DNA from: Fervidobacterium changbaicum
GTDB lineage: Bacteria > Thermotogota > Thermotogae > Thermotogales > Fervidobacteriaceae
Reading direction: 5' to 3'
Assembly (NCBI RefSeq): GCF_004117075.1
Contig: NZ_CP026721.1
Location: 1,612,001-1,676,000, forward strand
Length of the DNA stretch: 64,000 nt
A model generated the notes under the pieces. The model was not told the DNA's origin. It saw only the letters and a program-made list of their open reading frames with translations, and ran no database searches. Made by a program: the position numbers and the translations under genes. Positions 1-8,803 of this stretch are shown piece after piece (the first letter of the stretch is position 1; every line of letters starts with the position of its first letter).

Positions 1-1025
1 TGGGAGGCTACTTCGAGGCACTCGAAGCAGGTATGTTTGTTGACAATGGGTATTATCCTGAACGACTTGGCGATGGTATCGCAAGGAAGAAAGACGGAGA
101 AATCGCCGCAGGAACGGTTGTTCCAAGGGAACCAGACTACATGGCACCAGTTTGCGAACACTTTGGATACAACAACTTGCCGGATGGGCTCGAAAAACCG
201 TGTGATCTCATCGGTGGTTGTACGTTCCACAAACCTGAAAAGATACAGTTCATAGACGAGCTTGACGAAACGGATAATGTCAATCTTAGATTGCAACGCA
301 TTAAAGACATGAAAGCAAGAAACGTCATCAAACCGGAAGTTGAATGGTATTCAGATGGCTGGATCCAGATTGATATGACGTTCGCACTGCCAGAAGAGTA
401 CGCAGAAGCAGCGGCTCTTGCAGTATGTGAAAAGCTTGGGCTCGAGGATCCTACGGTAATTGCAAAAACTGTGCTCCATCCAGCTGAGGGAACGTACGTT
501 GAAGTAAAAGCAAAAGTTCCATTCGAAATTAAGATAGATGAATTGAAACTTCCCAAAAAACCAGAAACACTCCCGGAAGAAGAAATATTCGAGTATGTAG
601 CCAAACGTCCAATAAAAGTGGTGGCAGCAACCGTAGGAGAAGACGAACATTCGGTCGGCCTGCGTGAAATTCTTGACATCAAACACGGTGGTATCGAAAA
701 ATACGGAATCAAATACGTCTACCTTGGTACAAGCGTTCCACCAGAAAAACTCATCGACGCAGCAATCGAAACGGGTGCGGATGCGATACTTGCTTCCATG
801 ATCATCACGCACAACGATGTGCACATTAAGAACATGAGAAGACTCAACGAACTTGCAATTGAAAAAGGTATAAGGGACAAGGTATTGATAATCGTTGGTG
901 GAACACAGATAAACAACGACATGGCAGTAGAAAACGGTGTTGATGCAGGATTCGGTAGAGGAACAAAGGGTATACACGTTGCCTCATTCATTGTAAAAAA
1001 GCTCAAAGAAAAGGAAGCAAATTAA
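1..1025 (+). CDS. oraE: D-ornithine 4,5-aminomutase, large subunit (OraE), 5'-truncated by window edge
   Basis: The reading frame is open from the first bases of the window (frame starting at base 3), so this is the C-terminal part (about 340 residues) of a protein that is about 730 residues in the family. OraE with OraS moves the terminal amino group of D-ornithine to form 2,4-diaminopentanoate, using adenosylcobalamin and PLP. The C-terminal 130 residues form a B12-binding Rossmann domain with the base-off motif DEHSVG (codon for its Asp at base 642), followed by GGTQ and GFGRGTKGIHVA. These match OraE better than lysine 5,6-aminomutase KamE, which I considered. The P5C dehydrogenase gene follows after 43 bases, so ornithine catabolism is the likely theme. 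The ATG at base 33 is internal, not the start. Confidence 0.9.
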   Translation, partial: GGYFEALEAGMFVDNGYYPERLGDGIARKKDGEIAAGTVVPREPDYMAPVCEHFGYNNLPDGLEKPCDLIGGCTFHKPEKIQFIDELDETDNVNLRLQRIKDMKARNVIKPEVEWYSDGWIQIDMTFALPEEYAEAAALAVCEKLGLEDPTVIAKTVLHPAEGTYVEVKAKVPFEIKIDELKLPKKPETLPEEEIFEYVAKRPIKVVAATVGEDEHSVGLREILDIKHGGIEKYGIKYVYLGTSVPPEKLIDAAIETGADAILASMIITHNDVHIKNMRRLNELAIEKGIRDKVLIIVGGTQINNDMAVENGVDAGFGRGTKGIHVASFIVKKLKEKEAN

Positions 1026-1068
1026 GAATTTAAAGACAAAAGCCAAATCTATTCCAGGGGGGATTGGG

Positions 1069-2643
1069 ATGTACGAAGTAACGGATTGGACGATCATACC
1101 ACCTTTCAAAAATGAGCCTGTAGCCGACTTCTCAAAACCAGAAAACGAGCATAAGATGAGAGAGGCTCTTGAAAAAGTCTACAAAGAATTCGGGAAAGAG
1201 TACGATATTGTAATCGGAGGAAAAACGTACAAAACGGAGAAAAAGATCAGGTCCATCAACCCAAGCAAACCAGACGAAGTTGTTGGTGTTGTGAGCAGTG
1301 CAAACGAAGAACTTGCACAAAAAGCACTCGAAGCAGCCTGGGAAGCTTTCAAAACGTGGAGTAAAACACCTGCGCATGTAAGGGCAGAGTACTTACTAAA
1401 GGCTGCGAAAAAAATCAGAGAAAGGAAATTCGAATTTGATGCAGTAATGGTCTACGAAGTTGGTAAGAATTGGGTTGAAGCTGATGCAGATACATCTGAA
1501 GCTATAGACTTCTTAGAATTTTACGCACGCGAAATGCTTAGATATGCATCAGAACAACCAGTTGTCAGAATTCCTGGAGAGTACAACGAGCTGAGGTACA
1601 TACCACTCGGTGTTGGCATTATCATTCCACCATGGAACTTCCCACTCGCCATACTCGTTGGAATGACAAGCGCTGCTATAGTCACAGGCAACACCGTTGT
1701 GTTAAAACCAGCGAGCGATAGCCCGGTAATTGCAGCTAAATTCTTCGAAGTATTGCAAGAAATCGGACTTCCTGATGGAGTTGTCAACTTCTTGCCGGGC
1801 AGTGGTGCACTCGCTGGTGAATTCTTAGTGAAACATCCGAAAACAAGGTTCATAAGTTTCACAGGCTCAAAAGATGTAGGCTTACGCATACACGAACTTG
1901 CCGCAAAACCACAGCCCGGACAGATTTGGATTAAGAGAACTGTGCTCGAAATGGGCGGAAAAGACGCCGTTGTTGTCGATGAAACAGCGAATCTTGATTC
2001 AGCAGCGGAAGGAATAATCGTCAGTGCATTCGGATTCCAAGGGCAAAAGTGCAGTGCGGGAAGCAGAGCAGTTATTGTTAAAGATGTCTACGATGTGTTG
2101 ATTGAGAAAGTCATAGAAAGGGCGAAGAAGATAACGATTGGTGACGTAAGGTACAAAGAAAATTGGCTCGGTCCGGTTGTAAACAAAAGCTCGATGGAAA
2201 AGATAATGGCGTACATAGAAATAGGCAAAAAAGAAGGGCAGCTCATATTCGGTGGTAATGCACGTGAAGACCTTGGTGGATACTTCATTGAGCCAACGAT
2301 ATTCAAAGACGTACCATGGGATGCAAGAATAGCACAGGAAGAAATATTCGGTCCAGTGCTCGCGATAATTAAGGCAGAAGACTTCGACGATGCATTGAGA
2401 ATAGCGAATGCTACAGAATACGGATTAACTGGTTCTCTGTACTCGCGTGACAGAAGCCGTATAGAGCGAGCAAAAGAAGAGTTCCACGTTGGAAATCTGT
2501 ACTTCAACCGAAAATCAACAGGTGCACTTGTGGGAGTCCATCCATTTGGTGGATTCAACATGTCAGGCACCGACAGCAAAGCAGGTGGAAGAGATTATCT
2601 TGGATTGTTCTTGCAAGCAAAAGCGATAAGTGAGAAGATTTGA
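1069..2643 (+). CDS. rocA: L-glutamate gamma-semialdehyde (1-pyrroline-5-carboxylate) dehydrogenase
   Basis: This 524-residue NAD(P)-dependent aldehyde dehydrogenase oxidises glutamate semialdehyde to glutamate. Visible family features are the PWNFP motif, the FTGSKDVG coenzyme-binding loop, the catalytic Glu in LEMGGKDAVVV and the catalytic Cys328 in GQKCSAGSRA. The length and the N-terminal extension (INPSKPDEVVG) fit the RocA/PutA-C group. The start ATG follows a GGGGGGATTGGG ribosome site. It lies directly after oraE and ends at a strong terminator, so the two are probably one operon. With OraE it gives two alternative fates for ornithine-derived carbon, though no ornithine aminotransferase is visible here. 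Another aldehyde substrate cannot be excluded, but the sequence looks like a standard P5C dehydrogenase. Confidence 0.92.
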   Translation: MYEVTDWTIIPPFKNEPVADFSKPENEHKMREALEKVYKEFGKEYDIVIGGKTYKTEKKIRSINPSKPDEVVGVVSSANEELAQKALEAAWEAFKTWSKTPAHVRAEYLLKAAKKIRERKFEFDAVMVYEVGKNWVEADADTSEAIDFLEFYAREMLRYASEQPVVRIPGEYNELRYIPLGVGIIIPPWNFPLAILVGMTSAAIVTGNTVVLKPASDSPVIAAKFFEVLQEIGLPDGVVNFLPGSGALAGEFLVKHPKTRFISFTGSKDVGLRIHELAAKPQPGQIWIKRTVLEMGGKDAVVVDETANLDSAAEGIIVSAFGFQGQKCSAGSRAVIVKDVYDVLIEKVIERAKKITIGDVRYKENWLGPVVNKSSMEKIMAYIEIGKKEGQLIFGGNAREDLGGYFIEPTIFKDVPWDARIAQEEIFGPVLAIIKAEDFDDALRIANATEYGLTGSLYSRDRSRIERAKEEFHVGNLYFNRKSTGALVGVHPFGGFNMSGTDSKAGGRDYLGLFLQAKAISEKI

Positions 2644-2660
2644 AAACTAATCATGTTGAA

Positions 2661-2690
2661 AAAACCGGCCTGAAGAGGGCCGGTTTTTTT
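2661..2690 (+). terminator. Rho-independent terminator after rocA
   Basis: A 10-bp stem (AAAACCGGCC with GGCCGGTTTT), a 7-base loop and a run of seven T residues lie 18 bases after the rocA stop. It closes the oraE-rocA transcript. Confidence 0.93.
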
Positions 2691-2923
2691 AGTTTTGGTG
2701 TTGTTCGATATGAGCGACATAAATTCGATATTTCAGGATTTTAATTGTGCATGGTTAAATAAATCAGGAGTCTTCTTACTAAACAAACCGAACCACATCG
2801 ATGTTTGGTTACTGGAAGCAGAAAAGTGCAAATTTCGGAGAAATTTGCTGAAATGAGAAGTTTTTTCTCGCGATTCATTGCTATTCTTTTTTAATGTGTA
2901 TTAATCAGTTCTTAAAATTGTGA

Positions 2924-2929
2924 TATAAT
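2924..2929 (+). promoter_or_regulatory. Probable -10 box (TATAAT) in long leader before the GLUG lipoprotein gene
   Basis: A perfect TATAAT preceded by TG-rich sequence; the -35 candidate (TTAATC at 2901) is weak. If used, it gives a leader of about 300 bases before the lipoprotein start at 3237. The stretch 2691-3236 holds no convincing plus-strand gene. Confidence 0.4.
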
Positions 2930-2935
2930 AATTAG

Positions 2936-3214
2936 CTACGGTAATAGGGCACGTTTCTTTTTCTCTATCTTTAGTAATTGAGAGACTTCGCTGAAAGAGT
3001 TTGAAACAGGAGCAAGATGTTCTGGTATAGGCTTAGCACTAGTTAAAGGGATTTTTGTTATATGAAAACCATTCGCAGGATTTGTAGGTTCTAAGTTTTT
3101 TTCAACACATACTTTAGTTGTGGAAAGTTTTGGATAAAAAAGTTGTGGTTTATAAGTAAAAGAATTTTTTGTGGTTTTTTGGAAATTTTCAACGCTCTCA
3201 CTTTGCAAAACCAC
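2936..3214 (-). pseudogene. Possible gene remnant or small hypothetical protein
   Basis: A 92-residue reading frame on the minus strand. The C-terminal half (NPANGFHITKIPLTSAKPIP and following, ending KIEKKKRALLP) looks protein-like with mixed polar and hydrophobic residues, but I do not recognise a family. The upstream part runs into the leader of the plus-strand lipoprotein gene and I see no ribosome site. It could be the tail of a decayed gene or chance. It is the only coding-like signal in the otherwise empty 2691-3236 interval. Confidence 0.2.
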
Positions 3215-3236
3215 TACTTACAGGGGGTGTATGGTT

Positions 3237-5480
3237 ATGGGTAAAAGTAGGGTCTTACTTTTGACAGCGGTGGTAGTAACTTTGCTGCTGATTTTCTCTT
3301 GTGTTCCTCAGAATCAAGGTAGCGGAGGTAACGGTGGTGGCGGAGGCGGAACAACAGTGAAGGACATCTACGGTTGGAAACTTGAAATTCTGAACTCAGC
3401 AAACCCGGATACGGGGATAACGATACCGGAAATCTCTGGAAAAGTGATTTACGTATCATCGGCTAACGCGATAATTTCAGATGCAACAACGGCCATTTTT
3501 GTTTACAAAGCAAACTTAACGAATAGCGACATTGGTAAGAAACTCACAATAAAAAATGCTGTTGGGAAGACGTACAGCAAGTCCTTAGAAATAGACCTTA
3601 GCAGTGGGACTAAGGAACTTAGCGAGGATACAAGTGTTATTGAGCCGGCTCTCTTGAACACAGCTCTCGATAAAACAAAAGAAACAAGAGCACTTTGGGA
3701 TATAAGATATGCATATGTTTACGGTGAATTTACGGGTAATGCTGGCGAACTTCCAAATACTTACGAGTTCAAATATCCTGTGGGTGATGAGAAACTTTCG
3801 ATAAGTGTTTACAAGGTAGCCGATGTCGATGCTATATACAAACCAACGACAACTACACCAGCGACACTTGTAGGTTATACAAAATACTACAACGATGTGT
3901 GGGAGTTTGTCGTATTCCCTGATAAAATAATCATAGAGCTTCCTATGGTAACAAATGCCCGCGCCAAATACAATCCGAATTCAAAACTCTTAACACTGAG
4001 TTGGGAGTCAGATGTGACAGATGCAGCATTCAATATTTACATCTCGGATGAATCTGAAACGACACTTGCTACAACAACAACATCGAAGGAAGTTATAATA
4101 CCAGTTAACGAAGCGCCAAAGTCAGTTGGCATTGAAATTGTGAAAGGAACTTCAAAGAGCAAAATTCTGACAATTTCCAAAGAAGAAATCGAAGTTGTGA
4201 TAATAAATCCAGTAACAGGTTTGCTTGCTTCATACGATGACTATAACGGTAAGATGTACGTTAGCTGGTCTTACGATGGTGAAGCTCAGTTCAAAGTCTA
4301 CACAAAGGTTGCAGGCGAGTACGTGCTTAAGGGAACGACAAGTGACAAGAGCTATTCTTTTGACTTAGCACAGGGAGATTACAACACACTTGAAGCTATC
4401 GCTGTTACACCCGTTGTTGACGGCCAAGAAGGACCAAGTGAAGAAGTGAAAAAAGAGAATATCGGATACACATTTGCAGGTGGAGATGGCTCGGAGAGTA
4501 ATCCGTATCTCATTGGTACCGTGAATCAGCTTAAGCTTTTGAATAAGGATGCTTATAGAACGACAGGCAAGTATTTCAAACTCGTTGCCGATATCGATCT
4601 GCAGGGTGCCAACTGGGAACCAATAGGAACGTACAGCTCCAACTTAGCTCAGTCGGCATTTGTCGGTGTCTTCGATGGAAATGGGAAAAAGGTAAGGAAC
4701 TTAACTTACAACGACTCGTCGAAGACGAATGTTGGTTTGTTTGGGTACATTTACAATGCAACAGTGAAGAACTTGATACTCGAAAATGCGAACATAACAG
4801 CTCAAGCTTACGTAGGTGTACTTTCTGGAGGGGCTAAGAATTCGACTGTTGAAAAGGTTGGAGTTAGAAATTCTTCTGTTACCGCAACCAACTCGGGGAA
4901 CTATCCGTACGTTGGCGGATTAATAGGCGATGTTAACGCAGACACAGGTTCTACGAACCCTATGATAGTGCGCCAGTGTTTCGCTGACAACGTTACTGTA
5001 AGTGCACCGAACAATGATAACGCAAGAGCTGGAGGACTTTTCGGAAGGTTCTATGCAAATCAGACAACAAACAGCGTTGTCGAAGACTGTTATGCTACAG
5101 GACAAGTCAACTTCAAATCGACAAGTAGTTCTAACATAGGTGGTCTAATTGGTCTTGTTTCAAGGAACACAAGTGGTTCACCACTTGGTGAAGTTACAAT
5201 TCGCAGATGTTATGCAGCGGTTCGACCAGGCTCGAGTGGGAATAACAATTGGAAAGGATTCATAGGTGGTAGCAGTGTTCCGGCAAGTTCAAGTAGTGGT
5301 AACAACTACTTCGATAAAGATGTAGCTGGAGAAAATTCTGGTTCAGCAAACAGTTCATTGCAGGCAGCCAAAACCACAACTGAAATGAAACAGCAAAGCA
5401 CGTTTGTGGGTTGGGACTTTACAAATATTTGGAGAATTAACGAAGGACAAGATTATCCAAGGCTGAGATGGGAATACTGA
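3237..5480 (+). CDS. Surface lipoprotein with N-terminal OB-like region, Fn3-like region and GLUG-type repeats
   Basis: The start chosen is the ATG at 3237, nine bases after AGGGGG; the ATG at 3231 is also possible. The product is about 747 residues. A lipoprotein signal ends at the lipobox IFSC, followed by a Gly-rich linker (NGGGGGG). Residues about 35-110 resemble an OB-fold (ISGKVIYVSSANAIISDA...), the middle has Fn3-like beta segments (ARAKYNPNSKLLTLSW), and the C-terminal third begins with GGDGSESNPYLIGTVNQLKL and has four GLUG-type repeats (VGLFGYI, VGGLIGDV, AGGLFGRF, IGGLIGLV) predicted to form a right-handed beta-helix. Such domains occur in secreted adhesins and processed surface proteins. 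It is the first of five adjacent genes for exported proteins. The exact role is unknown; surface binding is inferred. Confidence 0.75.
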   Translation: MGKSRVLLLTAVVVTLLLIFSCVPQNQGSGGNGGGGGGTTVKDIYGWKLEILNSANPDTGITIPEISGKVIYVSSANAIISDATTAIFVYKANLTNSDIGKKLTIKNAVGKTYSKSLEIDLSSGTKELSEDTSVIEPALLNTALDKTKETRALWDIRYAYVYGEFTGNAGELPNTYEFKYPVGDEKLSISVYKVADVDAIYKPTTTTPATLVGYTKYYNDVWEFVVFPDKIIIELPMVTNARAKYNPNSKLLTLSWESDVTDAAFNIYISDESETTLATTTTSKEVIIPVNEAPKSVGIEIVKGTSKSKILTISKEEIEVVIINPVTGLLASYDDYNGKMYVSWSYDGEAQFKVYTKVAGEYVLKGTTSDKSYSFDLAQGDYNTLEAIAVTPVVDGQEGPSEEVKKENIGYTFAGGDGSESNPYLIGTVNQLKLLNKDAYRTTGKYFKLVADIDLQGANWEPIGTYSSNLAQSAFVGVFDGNGKKVRNLTYNDSSKTNVGLFGYIYNATVKNLILENANITAQAYVGVLSGGAKNSTVEKVGVRNSSVTATNSGNYPYVGGLIGDVNADTGSTNPMIVRQCFADNVTVSAPNNDNARAGGLFGRFYANQTTNSVVEDCYATGQVNFKSTSSSNIGGLIGLVSRNTSGSPLGEVTIRRCYAAVRPGSSGNNNWKGFIGGSSVPASSSSGNNYFDKDVAGENSGSANSSLQAAKTTTEMKQQSTFVGWDFTNIWRINEGQDYPRLRWEY

Positions 5481-5510
5481 TAATCAATTTTGGGCGAAGT
5501 ATCAAAAATG

Positions 5511-5540
5511 CCCCGGGCAGTTCCTTGCCCGGGGTGTTTA
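5511..5540 (+). terminator. Hairpin after the GLUG lipoprotein gene
   Basis: A perfect 9-bp GC-rich stem (CCCCGGGCA / TGCCCGGGG) with a 6-base loop, followed by only a weak T tract (TGTTTA). Probably a terminator, perhaps a partial one that lets some transcription continue into the next gene. Confidence 0.6.
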
Positions 5541-5578
5541 ACGAAAATCCAGCATGATAATTTTTGGGAGGGATTAGC

Positions 5579-7219
5579 GTGAGAAAGTTTGTTTTTATCT
5601 TGATTTTAGTGTTTGCTACTATTAGTTTTTCCTTCAAACTTGATTTTCAAGTACGAGGTTATCTGACTTATGATCTTAACTCCGGCGCTATAGATAATTT
5701 TCCTATAGCGTACTGGACAATTTCTTTACCAAGCCCGCTTGACTCTTTCGCTATAAAGCTAACTGATTACATGACCTATTCACATCAAACGTTTAATTTG
5801 TTTGGAATGAATTTTATAGTTCCAAGATATTACTTTGTTGATTCAAGGTTTAGACTTGACAACAGCTACATAAATACGTTGTATATAGCGATTGGTCGAA
5901 TGAGGTTATCGCGTAGCCTTACAAATAATTACGACGGTGTTCAAATCGGGGGGTTAAAATACGACACCTACAAAACTTCAGCAACGGAATTGGGTATCGG
6001 TGGTGTTGTTGGTTACGTATCGGGAAAGGTTGGGAACTACTCTTACGAGGTTGGCGGAGCTTACAGCATTGAATTAAATAATTATGCCCTTTACGGTACG
6101 CTTAAGACAGATTTCGGACAATTTGGGGCGTATTATGAAACAAGGTACTATCAACTTTCGCTCAATTATCAAAACACGCAGAACTTGCCTTTCGGTACTT
6201 TGAAGTACTGGGCTGGTGTTGGGTCAGCGACGAATACGATAAATGAACCAAGTTTTCTCGCAGGTGCAACATTAAATTCTGGTCCTATTTTCTTGGCAGG
6301 TCAATTCGCTTGGATTGGTGGAAACAAATACGATGTGAGTTTTGCAACAGGTGAGCCTTCCAACCCCAACCAACCAAGATCATGGAATGTCATGGGCGAG
6401 ATAGGTTACAACCTGCCTAACTTCTATGTGGGATTGTTTGCAAAGTACAACAGCATCTGGGCAGAAAATGGTTGGCTACCACTTTACGGTGTTAAGATAA
6501 CGTCTGGGGACTTTTCACTATCGTTTGCTAACGGTGATTTGTACGTTTCTTCCTCAATGCCCGGAACTCAGTCAGTGCTTCTAAAAGTGACTTATAACTA
6601 TCAAGCGAGTATAGATTTACTTGCTGGTGTGCAAGGTGTCTTATCTCAGTTCGCGCCAAAAGCAGTTTCAACATCCGCTCAAAGGGAACAAACGATAACA
6701 GTTGCTGATCTGTACAAGATGCCTGAAGGTTCGAAGGTTAAAGTCACTGGTACCGTACTTGCACCAGTTGGACTCTTGAGTGGTTCAACAACATACATAC
6801 AGGATAAAACAGGTGCGATAATGTTGTACGGAAGGTCCATTCCTACAACACTCAAGGTTGGAGATGTGGTATCGGTAACTGGTTCGACAAAGGTCTACAA
6901 CGGTATACTTGAAATAGTTGTGGACAGTGTAACCGTGGTTGGAAATGCCAGAGTCGAGCCCGTAGAATTGAGAGAACTTTCAGACAAATACATGTCTAAC
7001 TTAGTCTATGTGATCGGAACTGTTGAAAATGTGGCAAAAGACAATTTTATTGTCAACACAGGCAACTTTAAAGTGAAAGTTTATATAAAAGCTGCTACGG
7101 GCATTAGTTTAGCTAACATATCAGAGGGAACAAAGGTAAAGGTAACTGGTATTTTGACGCTCTTTAAAGGCGAGTACGAAATTCAACCGATTCAGCAGTC
7201 CGACATAGAAGCAATGTAA
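5579..7219 (+). CDS. Exported beta-barrel-like protein fused to a C-terminal double OB-fold domain
   Basis: GTG start at 5579 after GGGAGGG; about 546 residues. An N-terminal signal peptide (VRKFVFILILVFATISFSF) is followed by about 330 residues of alternating aromatic and polar residues typical of outer-membrane (toga) beta-barrels, e.g. GAYYETRYYQLSLNYQ. Residues about 372-546 form two OB folds (TVADLYKMPEGSKVKVTGTV; IQDKTGAIMLYG; LKVGDVVSVTGSTKVYNGIL; then a second set), of the type seen in the N-terminal half of secreted nuclease YhcR. A near copy of this OB pair forms the whole mature protein encoded at 8054. A nuclease gene lies between them. I infer a porin-like or surface protein that binds nucleic acid; neither activity is proven by the sequence. 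Confidence 0.7.
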   Translation: MRKFVFILILVFATISFSFKLDFQVRGYLTYDLNSGAIDNFPIAYWTISLPSPLDSFAIKLTDYMTYSHQTFNLFGMNFIVPRYYFVDSRFRLDNSYINTLYIAIGRMRLSRSLTNNYDGVQIGGLKYDTYKTSATELGIGGVVGYVSGKVGNYSYEVGGAYSIELNNYALYGTLKTDFGQFGAYYETRYYQLSLNYQNTQNLPFGTLKYWAGVGSATNTINEPSFLAGATLNSGPIFLAGQFAWIGGNKYDVSFATGEPSNPNQPRSWNVMGEIGYNLPNFYVGLFAKYNSIWAENGWLPLYGVKITSGDFSLSFANGDLYVSSSMPGTQSVLLKVTYNYQASIDLLAGVQGVLSQFAPKAVSTSAQREQTITVADLYKMPEGSKVKVTGTVLAPVGLLSGSTTYIQDKTGAIMLYGRSIPTTLKVGDVVSVTGSTKVYNGILEIVVDSVTVVGNARVEPVELRELSDKYMSNLVYVIGTVENVAKDNFIVNTGNFKVKVYIKAATGISLANISEGTKVKVTGILTLFKGEYEIQPIQQSDIEAM

Positions 7220-7265
7220 CTGATGCAGCATTTATGAGGTTACTTTATAGAAAGGTGGTTTGCAA

Positions 7266-8036
7266 GTGAGAAAGTTTTATAAAAACTTTTGGATAATCAT
7301 AGCTCTTGTCGTAACACTTTATCTATCATCTTGTGCAACTCAGCAAGAGATACTAAAGAACGTTGAAGTAATCGATGGTGACACAGTCAAAGTCTATGGT
7401 CAGTCATACAGACTAATAGGTATTGACGCACCAGAAATCCATTCTGGTGATAAACCTGCTGGTGAGTACGGAATCGATGCCAAGAACTACCTTATATGGT
7501 TTGCAAACAATTTTGAGCTAACTTATGAACAAAAAGGTACAGATAACTACGGAAGAAAACTGGTTTACCTTTTTGGAATTGATGGAAAGAACAAATACTT
7601 ATACGAAGCTTCGGTTACCGAGCAAGGTTACGCAAGACCTCTTATTTACGAGAGCACAGCTGTACCGATGTACACAAATCAGATAGTCGCTGCATATAAC
7701 AGAGCTTATCAAAATAGGAAAGGCATATTCTCAAAATATGATGAAGCACCAATTATTACGAAGTCAAATCTTTCAAGTTCATACATAGGAAAAATTGTAT
7801 GGCTTGAAATGGATGTTTCCAACGTGAGGTACTCTAATTATACGTACTATATAGAATCTGATTTCGTTCTTGCCAAAGTGAGATATGAAGAATACAAATA
7901 CCTATTCAACGGGTACAATTTGTATGGTTTAAAAGGCAGAAAAGTTAGGTTCTATGGTGAATTGTGGTACGATAACTATGAGAAGAAATACATGATAATG
8001 CTGCGCGCACCATTTGAAATTAGAATCGTTAGCTAG
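7266..8036 (+). CDS. Secreted lipoprotein nuclease, staphylococcal nuclease (thermonuclease) family
   Basis: GTG start at 7266, seven bases after AAAGGTGG; 256 residues. A lipoprotein signal ends at LSSC. The SNase fold follows, with the catalytic residues readable: D37-G-D-T-V, then YRLIGIDAPE (Arg and the Ca-binding Asp/Glu), AKNYL, and the second Arg in DNYGRKLVYLF. The enzyme is expected to cut DNA and RNA outside the cell while anchored by lipid. About 80 C-terminal residues (IGKIVWLEMDVSNV...YGELWYDNYEKKY) look like an extra small beta domain, possibly another OB fold. The neighbours on both sides carry double OB folds and an alkaline phosphatase follows, which supports nucleic-acid scavenging. 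Confidence 0.88.
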   Translation: MRKFYKNFWIIIALVVTLYLSSCATQQEILKNVEVIDGDTVKVYGQSYRLIGIDAPEIHSGDKPAGEYGIDAKNYLIWFANNFELTYEQKGTDNYGRKLVYLFGIDGKNKYLYEASVTEQGYARPLIYESTAVPMYTNQIVAAYNRAYQNRKGIFSKYDEAPIITKSNLSSSYIGKIVWLEMDVSNVRYSNYTYYIESDFVLAKVRYEEYKYLFNGYNLYGLKGRKVRFYGELWYDNYEKKYMIMLRAPFEIRIVS

Positions 8037-8053
8037 AAAGGGAGGTTGGGAGG

Positions 8054-8644
8054 ATGAAAAGGTTGCTTATCGTTTTCTTGGTTATTCTCAGCACGTTTTT
8101 CTTTGCAAATAGTCTTCTTAAGATCGCAGATATTTACAAGACAAAGGAAGGGACAACTGTTGAAGCAACAGGTATAGTTTTGGCACCAGTAGGCGTACTT
8201 GGAACACTGACAACATACATGCAAGATGAAACAGCTGGTATTATGCTCTACGGTAAGGTGCTTCCAGCAGACTTAAAAGTGGGCGACGTTATTAAGGTGG
8301 CTGGGAAGACGAAAGTGTACTACGGAATCTTGGAGATCATCCCTGACAAAGTCGAAATCCTTGGGACGGCTACACCGACTGCAGTTGAGCTCAAGGATGA
8401 TAAATTCGAGAAATATCTATCGAATCTTGTTGTGGTTGTTGGAACCGTGAGTTCTGTTGAAAAGTTCCAGTTCAGAGTGAAGACTGATAAGTTCGAAATA
8501 CTGGTCTACATCAGGAAAGAGGTACCATTCAAAGTCGATACTCTGAAGGTAGGGGACAAGGTAGAAGTTACCGGTATAATGTACCTTTATCAAGGCATGT
8601 ACGAAATTCTGCCAAGAAGACCAGAGGATATAAAGAAGTTCTAA
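8054..8644 (+). CDS. Secreted double OB-fold protein (YhcR OB type)
   Basis: ATG at 8054 directly after GGGAGGTTGGGAGG, 17 bases behind the nuclease gene, so the two are co-transcribed. The signal peptide is MKRLLIVFLVILSTFFFANS; the mature 175 residues are two OB folds (IADIYKTKEGTTVEATGIVL, MQDETAGIMLYG, LKVGDVIKVAGKTKVYYGIL; then VVVVGTVSSVEKF and LKVGDKVEVTGIMYLYQG). They align almost without gaps to the C-terminal domain of the barrel protein encoded at 5579, indicating an internal duplication. OB folds of this kind bind nucleic acid or oligosaccharide; here nucleic acid is favoured by the nuclease neighbour. No catalytic residues are recognisable. Confidence 0.75.
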   Translation: MKRLLIVFLVILSTFFFANSLLKIADIYKTKEGTTVEATGIVLAPVGVLGTLTTYMQDETAGIMLYGKVLPADLKVGDVIKVAGKTKVYYGILEIIPDKVEILGTATPTAVELKDDKFEKYLSNLVVVVGTVSSVEKFQFRVKTDKFEILVYIRKEVPFKVDTLKVGDKVEVTGIMYLYQGMYEILPRRPEDIKKF

Positions 8645-8680
8645 AAGCAGTCGAAATTCAGAAAGTTGTGATGGTTTGAA

Positions 8681-8712
8681 ATCAGCTGGCGACCGCCAGC
8701 TGATTTATATTT
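8681..8712 (+). terminator. Terminator after the secreted OB-fold gene
   Basis: A perfect 10-bp stem (ATCAGCTGGC / GCCAGCTGAT) with a GACC loop followed by TTATATTTCTT. It separates the nuclease/OB operon from the phosphatase gene. Confidence 0.8.
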
Positions 8713-8750
8713 CTTAATGATAGTACACAATCCCTTTTCAGACTTCCTTT

Positions 8751-8756
8751 TATAAT
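8751..8756 (+). promoter_or_regulatory. Probable -10 box for the alkaline phosphatase gene
   Basis: TATAAT lies 48 bases before the phosphatase start. The -35 region (around 8728-8733) does not resemble TTGACA, so an activator may be needed; a phosphate-responsive site could not be identified. Confidence 0.45.
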
Positions 8757-8803
8757 ATAGTCGAAGCGCATCATTTTGTACACACTAAGAGGAGGTGTAG
8801 GGT

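Noticed and set aside
1-1025. Lysine 5,6-aminomutase beta subunit
   Set aside because: The B12 domain reads DEHSVGLREI with GGTQ and GFGRGTKGIHVA, matching OraE rather than KamE.
3171-3192. A stretch GGTTTTTTGGAAATTTTCAA nearly repeated in the IS right end at 24226-24244, possible IS remnant
   Set aside because: Only about 19 AT-rich bases match, with no inverted repeat or transposase sequence nearby; chance is plausible in a 64-kb AT-rich window.
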